Source of the DNA: Piezodorus guildinii
Taxonomy: Eukaryota > Arthropoda > Insecta > Hemiptera > Pentatomidae
Assembly (NCBI GenBank): GCA_023052935.1
Contig: CM041292.1
Span: 112,373,436 to 112,437,435, forward strand
Direction of reading: 5' to 3'
DNA length: 64,000 nucleotides
The notes under the pieces are model-generated. The model had not been told where the DNA came from, did no database searches, and was given only the letters and a program-made list of their open reading frames with translations. Position 1 is the first letter of the stretch. Every line of letters starts with the position of its first letter. The translations under genes were made by a program, and so were the position numbers. Shown in pieces: positions 41,301-53,300 of this stretch.

Positions 41301-44300
41301 TTAGAGACTGGATTATCATGGTCTAATAAACTGAAGAACATACAGTCAAAACTTCAAAACGAGTTGTAAAAATAAATGAAAATTTATATGTAGCTTAAAA
41401 CACCTAAAAAGGCAATAGTAATTTAGAGTTAAGAATTGTGTTGTAGGTGTAATATCTATATGAAAATAATGATTAATATGTAGCGGCGGTTCCACAGGGG
41501 GAGGGAGAAGCTATACCAATACCTTGCACCTCTTCCCTATAGGGCATAAGTTTCCCTTTCTTCCCAAATGGAAAACAAAAACTGCCCCTGGGCTAGGATC
41601 CATCCTTCTATTTCCAAGGTTGTGGGCTCAAAACACAGCATATGGCCCTAGGATTTTATATAGATAGTAAAAAGTCCTTGGATATGTCATCTTCTGGAGC
41701 GGATGTAAGATTGTGGTGTAAGCCTGTGGGATCTCAGGTTCTCATTTAAGATTCTCATCCTAGTTAAACATTGATGGGCAAAATTTAAGGCTCCCGCCAT
41801 AACTTATTCCGATTATCCACAGTTGGATAAAGTGACATTAAATAAATAAACACCTTGATCTGTTTATCATGAAGTGCCCTGTATGCCTTCTATATAACTA
41901 AAAAACACCCTGTTCTAAGCAGATGTTGTTATGTTAACCAAGGTATCACCCACTAATACTATAGTTTAGGACATATTCATATCATTAACCTTAAATTTTA
42001 TAATTCTATCTTGAATGATAAATTTAATAAAGAAGATAAGTGGCAGTTAAAAAAATATCAATATTGGAATGAATACATTTGTATATAAGTATCGCATTAC
42101 CTATGTAAGACACCATATAGGTAGAAATATTCAATTGAAATAAAATAAAAATGATTAAATAAAATAAAAAATGTGAAACGCATGCACGTATAGAACACTA
42201 GTTCAATGTTGTTCAGGTTCTGGGATTGAATCCTAGCTGTGGTACCAATTGTTAATGGTTTTGTAAAAAATAATTTCAATAGGCTAAATAATGTTTTTTA
42301 TTTTAACCCTTTGACTACTGTTGACGCCTAATGGCGTCTGAAACATATTGGGTTTCCGGTACTGTTGGTGGCTATTAGCGTCCGAAACATATTGGATTTC
42401 CTATATTGGGTTATATCAGAGTTAGGCAACATTTATCTATAGATAATAGATAACAAATAATGAATAAATTATCTGTTATTCGAAACTTTCGAATAACGAA
42501 TAAATCATCTGTTATTCGAAACTTTCGAATAACGAATAAATTATCTATTATTTATTTGAAACGTTCGAATAACGAATAAATCATCTACTATTTATTCGAA
42601 ACCTTCGAATAACAAATAAATTATATGATATTCGAACCTTTCGAATAACGAATAAATCATCTAAAATTTATTCAAACTTCCGAATAACGAATAATTTTAT
42701 CTTTTGTTCACAGATGACGAATAAATTAAATTTATTTGTCATCATAGATGATTATTTGAATAAAAATATATTCTGCAGATAAAAATTTAATTAAATATTA
42801 ACATTATAAATAGTAATTACTAAATATATACCAATAAATAATATTAAATTTCTAAAAAAAAAAAGTGTAAGTGTTTCAAATAAATAAATGTTTGTATCTT
42901 TCAAGAATGTTATTTTCGAAAATACAATCAGATTCCCAATCGCGCATGCGCGTTTCGTGTTTCGATTACTTTAATAGTTATCATTGATGGATGTATCTAT
43001 TATTAAGTTTTCGAGGCCGCTATTTCCGAATATATTATCAGATTTTCGATCGCGCATGCGCGTTGTATGTTTCGGTTACTTTTATAGTTGTTATTGACAC
43101 ATGTATGTTTTATTAGGTTTTCATGGACGCCATTTCCGAATATGCTATTAGATTTTCGATCGCGGATGCGCTTTTCGTGTTTCGATTACATTTATAGGTG
43201 TTATCGGGTTTTCAAGGATACTATTTCAGAATATCAGAATAAGAACTAAAAGTATAAAAAAATAAAAATAAATTAATTGATTGTTGTTGGGCTTTTAAGT
43301 GTTATATATTTATAAAATTTTAATTTTAATGTTAGACTGAATTGTATTGACTCCTTTTATCTTTATACACATCTTACGCTTAACTAGGCGTTTTGATTAT
43401 TTAAAATATTAAAATTTGGAAGGTGATATGCATATAAATTAGGATTAGTTATTAAGTAATTAACTAATAATTAATCAACCAATAATGAATTAACTAATAA
43501 GTGGCTAATTAATTAGTAATCAATTCATAAGTGACTAATTAATTAGTAATAAATTGATTTAGAGATTAATTATTAACTACTTAATTAGTGATTAATTAAT
43601 AACTACTTAATTAGTAAAATTTATAAAACTATAAAAGTAATAAAAAAAACGAAACGCGCATGCGCAATCAGAAATCTGATGGCATATTTGAGAGTAGCAT
43701 CCTTGAAAACCTTATAAAAGATACCTCTATTAATAAAATATTAAACTTAATAACTCATCGTTAATTTATTTATAAGATAGATACAAAAATGTATTTTTTT
43801 GAAACACCAATTATTTTTTTAGAAATGTTATAATTTTTTAAATACAGATTTAGTAAATAATATTATTTGCTGAATTATTACATTTTCGAACAAATTGTAG
43901 ATGATTTATTCGTTATTCGAAGTTTCGAATAACGATGATTTGCCCACAGATAAAAATTTATTCGAATAACGAATAAATGATTTATCTGTCGTCTGTTATT
44001 CGATATTTCGAATAATGGATGAATTGTCCACAGATAAAAATTTAACGAATAAATTATTTATCTGTTATTCGTTATTCGATAAAATTATTCGAATAACGCC
44101 CAACTCTGGGTTATATTATATAACTATGTAACTAGAAGAAATTTAATATTTCATAAATTTAATAAAACAAATATTAAGAAAATACCTGGATGTATTTTAA
44201 GAGGTAGATATACTAATAATGAACATTTTCGTTCGATGAGGCTAACAACGCTGAATAGATTTTTTTTTTTTTCTATTATGTTTTATTTAGCTTGTTGGCT

Positions 44301-47300
44301 CATGTAATAACATGAGAGAAAACTATAGGTGTCATGATATATTTTCGCCAACACTTTCATTGTAGTGAGTGGTCTGCTTTATAGGATTTACAATAAACCC
44401 TAAATGGATTGATATTAGAGATGCCTTTAATAATGGGCAAAAGTATCATGATAGACTCAATTTAATAGTTCAAACAGTGATGCATCCCTTGACTAATGAT
44501 TTTTGGTTCAAGTTGGTGTTTCATGTAGTGGCCCGTGAAGCGGCAGAAGCGGTGTTTGCTACACCTCTACAAAACAAATTTGTTACATAATTTATATACA
44601 TTATACCAGTGGTGCCCAACTAGAGGACCGCAGACAAATTTTATTAATAATATGTTACTAAATTCAAAATTTATATTTTTAAAATAATTTATCTGCGCAT
44701 CATTTGTCAAATGAAGATTGTTTTTCATTTTCTTCTTCAAGGGTGAAGTAAAAATCAAAACTGAGCCACTAGACGTTAAAGAAGAACGAGATCATCGTGA
44801 CAGTGAGAGACAAGATCGCAAAAGGAAACGTTCTCCTAGTCCACATAGAAAGTAAGATTCACTCAATTTTCCTCTATGAATCATGCATAATTTTTTCATG
44901 TTTATTGATAATTTATTTTTCTCTTCAGGGATTGGAATAGTGTCAAAGTTGCTCCTAAGGATGAGGAACCTGAACTGAATGAAAATGACATTGTACTCAG
45001 TTGGTGTATGTTATCCCTTATAAAACTATTATAGTTCTATGATGCATGTATCTATCTATATTTATAAATAAAAGTACCATTTCACTCAATTTTCTTGTCA
45101 TCGCAGTATCGCAGTAAATTACTTAGTTGTGGAGCTGCAATTTTTCTTATAGGTTCATCTTACCGACCAGACATGCAATAAGACTGGGTTTGGGAACATC
45201 CTCTAATGTGGTTTAAAAAGAATATATTTCTTAAAACTTCTAAAAAGATACAAGTATTATTTGAAAAAGATAATCAAATTTCACACAAATAACTAAATTG
45301 GGTATTTTTTTGAAGAATTCAAATGGGATTAAACATGCTTAGAGAATGCTCCAAAAGGTTTATTAAATATTGGTAAATATTAAATGGGATTTAAAATATT
45401 TACAGTCCTTTGAAATCTTTAATTTGAAAAAAAATTCATTTGTTTTATACTTCACATTATTTAGCTCAGTGTAATATTAAAATGTATATCTAAGTTCTAT
45501 ACTGAGTTTCTCAGCCACAATGAGTATCTGTATCGTCATTTCATTGAGCTATGCTTTCTTTTATCTCAGATCACAATTAGGAGGATGTTGGGTCTGTTCT
45601 GTATGGTCTAATGATCGTGTTCCAAAACAGCTTGAAAGGATTTTTTTACAGTAATTTGTTTCGATTGTGATTGTAATATATTATCTTTTTATCCCAAAGT
45701 TATACTCATTTCCAAGGCCTGATTAATAATTTTTGCTATATTGTTATGCCTTAAGAGATAATATTTGTTAGCTAACACTGTACCACTACTCCTTTTGTCC
45801 CAGAAAATAGCCTTCCATTTATTAACAATTTGATTGATTTTTCTTTATGTATAGATTCTTTGTTCAGTTGGTTTTGGAATCCCCTGGGCAGAGAATCGCT
45901 TTTTGATTCTAACAGGCATCCTTTATCTGACTTACGATGAATTGTTTGGCACATTTTATTGTCTTTAGATGGAAATATTGATGTAGGGCCAATTCTTTTG
46001 CTTGTGGCATGCATGCTTCTTTAGTTTTTAAAAGTCACATCCTCTTTTTCTGGATAATGTGGGTGGGCTTTGAAGGATGTTATCCATCCCCTGTGAACCG
46101 GTAGTTGACCACTGCCAAATAACAAAGCTAGAACTTAAAGATGGTATAGCCGAAGTGTTGATAGATTTGACTTAGCTTCCCAGATAGCCTGGTCTGTATT
46201 AGTACTTTTCCCAAAAATTTTCTGAATTTAGAAATTATATCTCTTGCATGCCTTTCAGGCAAATTTAAGGGGCTGTTGCATACCAAAGTATTTGTATTAG
46301 TCATCAGCATCTTGTTCTTTGATGCTCATCTATACATTTATCCGATTGTTGTGAATTTGACCACTCTTCAGTTTTACTCTCACTTATATATGAAATATAC
46401 AGTAAGGGAAAGTTAAAGTATTGCGATTGTGAATATTTTCTAATTCCAGTTTTCAACAGCGTGTGTGTGTGTTTGTGTTTTTGTTTGGGTGTTTGTGTGG
46501 TAAATCTAGCATGTAAATGAAAATTTGTACGCAACTGAAATTCATATTCAAAACAACTATGTGTCTGAGCTGATTACACCAGCTTTTCACCAAAATAAGC
46601 TGACCAGAAGCACTACTACATACCATGCATTTGACATATTTTTACGATTTTCTCAAAAATGGCTCTAACGATTTTGATTGCATTGTTTTCACAAAATAAC
46701 TTAGATTTAAAATATTTAAACACATCATTTTGTTAGGATTGATAAATAATTGGTAAATATATAATTTAAATGAATTCGATATCTAACTAAATGAGAAAAG
46801 GGCTTTTTTTTTTTTTTTTTTTTTGTTACATATAATTTTTGTGTTTTTGAACATATGAATAGTAATATAGATTTATAATATATCGTTGGATAGCTGAAGA
46901 TTTTAGGAACAAATATTAAATAATAAACAAACTTGTAAAAGTTAATAAAGAGTGATGAAAAGCGAATAAAACTAATTGTCGTAGATAATAATATAAGAGA
47001 TTTTTTAATAAAACACGTTTCTATAAAAAAAGTGTAATTAATCTTTGAACAATTTATTTTCATCTCAAACTGTATTTAAAAATTCTCCAATTGGTTTTAA
47101 TAATGGAGGTAAATGCAAATTGTGTGTTGCATACACCACATTTTTTTTTTACATCAAATGTTATAAGAGTATCAAGGTTGAATAACATGCCTATGCTATT
47201 AAAATAGAATGATACTGTCCCTATGATGTCTTGCAATAGTTACTTATTTTTTGCATATAGCTCCATTTACCAGCTGAGGCAGAGTGTGGTTGCTTAATAC

Positions 47301-50300
47301 CTTATGATGATTCTGTTACCCCTTGAAGTGGCTCAATGGAAACAGCACAATAAAAAACTATAATGGGCTTAGATCTCACATCAAGAACTTGCTTTTGCTA
47401 TTATAATCATTCCTGTTATCAGAGTAGTTCTCTAGTCTATCTTAAGTTGAAACCTTGTATAATTCCAATATTTTAAGAAGTCAACTTAGTTGTTATAATC
47501 TATCAATGCCTTAAAAAGGTTTTTCTGTCAGTTTGACACTATCTATTACTAGGGATGCTTAATAACCTCTAGCAAAAACTATTTTCCATCTCGTGCAGAT
47601 TAAGATAAATGTTCAAATGATTACAGATCTGTTAATTCAATTTTTTATTTTATATATTGCTTTTTAAATTTGCACATTTTAGATGACTCTGACCTCAACC
47701 TATTGGTTGACAAAGAAACACTATTGAAGGCTTCTCCCTTAAGTGATGCTGGTTTTGGCTACATCTGGGCTGGAGTTCGAGGTACACATGGATATACTAA
47801 GGGTCATCTTGTTTATCAGGTTAAGGTAGGTAAAAATTATATAAAATAAACATGGTTAGCTGCATATATTTTATTTCAAATGTCATGACTGCATTGTAGT
47901 ATTGGACTTTGAATGCATACAGTCATAAAGTCTGATATTGGCTTGAGGTCAATCCATTAGAAGTCGTCCAGGCGATGTTGCTTATCATTTTTGTACCTGT
48001 TATTTCTTAATTTCAGCAATATTTATCGCAGAATTTGTGCTAACAGATTGAGTAAAAAATTTTGTTACTAATTCTAAAATGGTGGGTTCATCTAGTGTTA
48101 ACTAACTGGGTTCACTAGTGTTATTAATTTGTTATGGCCTCAAGTGTAATGAGCTAATACTACATGTTATTAATTTCTTTTGGCTTTAATTGGTGTGGTT
48201 AATACTTCATAAAAAATGAGGGCAAGGCAGCAATGTTAAATGTTTTATAATTATAAAACAAATTGAGTCTCTGCCTCTAAATTAATGCCTAATATAATTA
48301 GCGATAGAGTTATAATGTGGTATATTTTCCATTCAGTCGTTTTGAAGATATCCCTCTTTCAACATTGCTGAAACTGACAATAATCCATTTGTTAAAATTA
48401 ATATTTAAAATAGGACCATGTTAACAATATCCAAATTTCCATTAGTATTACCATAAAGAAAGCATTCAAGAGAAAAAATTAATGTTTCTCCTTTGTAGCC
48501 TTCCTTTTTTTAGTGCGCTAAAAGTTTCAGTTGGTGTAAATTTTTATGAAAAGTTTTATAATTTTTCTCTAAAAATGTAGATAATACTCTCCTCATCTTT
48601 CTAGTTTTGGTTTTGTTCTGAAATCTGCCAAATCACGACTGTTGTTAAATTTTCAAATAAACTTTTTTTTTCAGTAGTGATGAGAATTTTATACTCAAAA
48701 ACCTTTATGCATGGTTAATAAAGAGTAATTATTTAGAGGTAGTTTATAAAACATTTTTTTTGTTTGGAAGATAAGTTTTTTACTTTCACTAACTATATAT
48801 ATGTGGGTGAATCAAATATAAACGAGACTTATTTTTTTATTTTTACTTTGACCAAGTACAAAGAAATACTTTTACAAAGAAAAGTACACCTCATTTTTCT
48901 ACATAGTCTCCTGATTTGGAAATTTATATTTTCCAGCGATAGGTAATTTTCCAATCCCGTGCTCATAGAATAAAGTAGGTTATATCTTCAGCCAATTGAG
49001 CACGTAGGCTTCAACCTCATCGTCACTGACTAATCTCTGACCTCCCAAAGCTTCCTTGAGTGGGCTAAACAGGTGAAAGTCACATGGTGATAAGTCTGGA
49101 CTGTAGGGAGGGTGTTCCAGCGTCTCCCAGCCCAGTTGCTCCAATTTTTCTCTCGTCAGAACCGCAGTATGCTGACGAGCATTGTCCTGAAGAAGAATCA
49201 CTTCTCTCATCGGTAGATCCCTTCTTTTGCGGCGATATGCAAGTCTGACTTCATTCAAAATGTTGCAGTAGTATGCGGCATTGATAGCCCTGCGTTCATG
49301 CAAAAAATCAAGATGCAGCAAGCCACACTGATCAAAAAACACGGAAGCCAAAACCTTCACAGCTGACAGCTGTGACTTGGCTTTCACTGGTCCAGGTTTC
49401 CCTTTCAGTCTCCACTCCATGCTCACTTGTTTTGATTCAGGGGTGTAATGGTGCACCCAAGTTTCATCACAGGTGATAATGTGAGTGAGAAATGAGGCTC
49501 CCTCAGCCTGAAATCTTGCAAGAAGACCTTCACAGACCTGCAAACGGTCCAGCTTCTGCTCATCTGTGAGAAGTCGAGGAACCCACCTGGCACACATCTT
49601 ACAAAACCCTAGCTCCTCTGTGAGTATGGAAAAAGTGCTTCCATAGCTTATCCCAACCTCACTTGCAATGGCACTGGTGTTTAGGCTGATGTTGTCTGCT
49701 GTGATGCTGGAGCGGGGTCTGTGGTCATGGCTTTCATTCTGAACACGATCGCGACCCTCCACAAACTGTTTATGCCATGCAAACACTCTGGCACGAGAAA
49801 GTGTCTCTTCCCGGAACTGTACTGTCAACCTTCTCAAGATTTCAGCCGGTTTTACACCTTCAGCAGCAAGAAATTTGATGATAATACGTTGAGCAATCGA
49901 GGGGGATACATCCTGCTCACGACGGTAACTGGTGAGTTCGAGGGTGTGCGCCCATCTGCTTCCCCAATCCTAGCATTCCTACCTAACACCTCTAAACGTG
50001 GGAATGTTCCCGCGCCTTCACTGGGCTTCCAGGACAAAAAGTCTCGTTTTTATTTGATTCACCCATGTAGTAAGGGAAAGTATTGCGATCGTGAAAATTT
50101 TTGAATTCCAGTTTTCAACGGAAATAGGTCAGTGTGTGGTAACTCCTGGGCGGAAACGAAATGCCCTATGAAACTGAAATTTTATATTTAAGACAACTAT
50201 ACCCCGAGACTTTTATACCACTTTATACTTAACCTTACAGAGACCACTTAATACCATGCATTCTGCACTTTTTTACAATTTTCTCAAAAACGGTTCCAAC

Positions 50301-53300
50301 GATTTTGTTTAAACTCACTATATCGATGTAAAATTCAATTGGCTTTAATATTGTGTAGGTTTCATTCTGATTAAAATAGTCTGACAGGGCTTAAATGGAG
50401 ATATTTTAAATTTTCTTTCTCTAAAGTACCTTTAATTTTGTTGATTCTCTAAAAATAACTATATTATCTTGTTTCCACTGATGAAAAACAGGTAAATATA
50501 TAAATTGAATGAATTTGATACCCAGCTAAAGGAGAAAACAGAAAAAATATTTGTTTATTGTAATTTTTTGTTTTTGAACATAAGAACAGTAATATACAGG
50601 TATGATATACCGTTGGAAAGCTAAAGGTTTTAGAAAAAATATTATCTTATACACAAGCTTTTAAAACTTGATAGAGAGTGATAAAATAAAGATAAAACTA
50701 AGTGATTATTTTAGATAATAATATAATAGATTTTTTAATAAAACACATGTTTCCATAAAATTCAATGTAATTAATTCTATAATAGTTTCACTAATTTTTA
50801 TCTCTAACTGTATTTGAAAATTCTTTAATTGATTTTAACAACGGAGGTCAGTGAAAGTCGTGTGTTGCCTGCACCAGATTTTTAAATATTGGTTTAAGGA
50901 AATCTAAAATCAGTTGAGTAATCATTTTTGACAAAACACAATGTGGTTTTGGTTTTCTTAATTTTGATAACCATCAGATCCACATTTGATGAATGTTCCT
51001 CTAATCAAAGTTAATTAAAGACCCTATAAAGTAGTTTACAATACTTATCCTCTTAGGAAGATTAGTTTCTCTGATATTGCTCTAAATAAAAATACAATTA
51101 ATTGATAATGTTTTTTTTGTTTTTTTTTCAAAACATGAGGTGGTTTAGGTTTTACCTAACTATCATACCTACAGATGTCTAATAGCTATCAAATTAAAGC
51201 TAGATAAAGTAGTTTGTTATCTTTATCTTTGTAGGAAGAGTAGGTTCTATGATAGTGAACTAGATAAAGTATAAGTTTTGAGAGAAAAAAAAATTAGTAA
51301 TTTTAGATTTCTTTAATCAATATCACATAAACTACTCATCCCATAAAGAAATGTGTAATAACTTATTGATACTCCATTTAACTAGATGGTATTAGACATT
51401 TTAGGTCTAATAGTTACCAAGAAAAATCGTTGATTACTAGTCTCGTCAAAAACATAATGTCTTTTTGGTTTGACTTTATCTCGGTAAATATTGGTCCATC
51501 CCACAGATGTATCACTAAAATTAATGCTTATTAAATGCACTATAATGTAGCTTATTATACTCACTTATGTAGGGGAAGTCGTTTCTATCATATTGGCCCA
51601 AAAAAAAGTTTGAAGTAGGTTATTTATTGTTTACCTAGATATGTGCCTCAAACTATTTACTTCAGATGCTGATTACTCGACAATCACCAGGCATTGTATT
51701 AATTGAATACATTTGTTCTAGATTTAAATGATGAATATTTTATGTAAATTTTGTTATTTCCTTCACTACAGTAGCACAACATATCGTTAGGATGGTTTTT
51801 GACGTCCAATTTCCCTTAATTTGAATTTCAAATAATGTGCACTTGGTAAGTAAGGGACAGCTAGACGTAAGGATTCTAGTTGTACTTAATGAGGATTATT
51901 GATAAAGGATATCTGTAGCTGTAAGTCCCTCTGTTGCCTAAAAGTGCTCTTCGTTGCTAAACTATATAGGCATTGATAAGACGCTAACTGATTTCTGAAC
52001 AAATCTTGTTTCTTGAATTTATCTCCAATCCTAGATATTTGAACTGTTCAACATGCTAAAAGGGAATGAACTAATCTAATGATTCCTGTCCAGCCATATA
52101 TGTTTTTGTCCATTTAAATCCTAGTTTGTTTTTTTTTGTTTACTGTCATTTTCATTTAAATATTAGTTCTTGTTGGCTTACTACCATTTTCATTTATATC
52201 AATTTTTATTTTTGGTTTACCGTAATTTTCATTTTTATTAGTTTTTGTTGGTTTACTGTCATATTCATTTATATTAGTTTTATTGGTTTATTATTATTTT
52301 TATTTATATTAGTTTTTGTTGGTTTACTGTTATCTTCATTTATATTAGTTATTGTTGGTTTACCTTGGCTTTCATTTTTATTAGTTCTTGCTGTCTTACC
52401 ACAATTTTTGTTTATATTAATATTTATTGGTTTGCCGTCATTTTCATTTTTATTAGTTTTTGTTGGTTCACCGTAATTTTCATTTATATTAGTTCTTGCT
52501 AGCTTACCACAATTTTTGTTTATATTAATTTTTGTTGGTTTTCTGTTATTTTCATTTTTATTAGTTTTATTGGTTTACTGTTACATTTATTTATATTAGT
52601 TTTAGTTTGTTTACTGTCATCTTCATTTATATTATTTTATGTTGGGGTCTATTGTTCTCCGGGTTCTGAATTCAAATCCAGAATATTATTTATTCTATTA
52701 ATTCAGTCAGGAGACGACCCTAGGGTATGGAGATCCTTGAGAAAAAGTGGGTAGCCAAAAACATTAAGGAAAAAACCGGTGGCTGAGCATGATCAAGGCC
52801 TAATCTCACCCCATTGTACGGCCATCAGCCTAGAAACAGTACGAATATCTATTGGGTTGATGCAAAATTAATGCAGGTTTTTAGTAGGTATTGTAAATAC
52901 GCCATATCTTTACTTTAACCATATATATTTAATCAAAATAATTTTCATCTGAATCAATGCACTTTTGCCAACGTTCAACAAGCTTTCTTATTCCACCAGA
53001 AAAAAAATCCGAATCCCTGGACTCAATGAAATCACGAAAAGAATTTTCAATGTCGTCCTAGTTTTGAAAATTTTTCTCCCTCAAAAAGTTGTCCAGATGC
53101 CTGAAAAAGCGGAAGTCTGTAGGAGAGAGGTCAGGTGAATAAGGCGGATGTTGGAGAACTTCGTAGCCCAACTCGTGCAGTCGTCGAAGCGTTGGTTGTG
53201 CAACCTGTGGTCTGGCGTTACTACTGGCACCCACTTGGCCAACTTTTTTACCTTACCAATTGAGACGTTGATTTCCAAAAGGTACTAAAGGACATTTTTC

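Larger units (their letters stand above)
48781..50878 (-). repeat. repeat R copy j, split by mariner 1
   Basis: Minus orientation. 48781-48801 is the terminal TACTTTCACTAACTATATATA. A mariner then interrupts at a TA. 50068-50878 continues TAGTAAGGGAAAG to GTGTGTTGCCTGCACCAGA. The (GT)n is nearly lost here. A-runs flank both ends on the R strand. Confidence 0.85.

Noticed and set aside
42303..42416. piggyBac-like start TTAACCCTTTGACTACTG
   Set aside because: No opposite end was located; only two imperfect internal copies of a roughly 45-bp unit are visible.
52126..52476. 116-codon ORF rich in Phe/Ile/Val/Leu, resembling a membrane protein
   Set aside because: It is a reading frame across the 36-bp minisatellite, whose period keeps any stop-free frame open.
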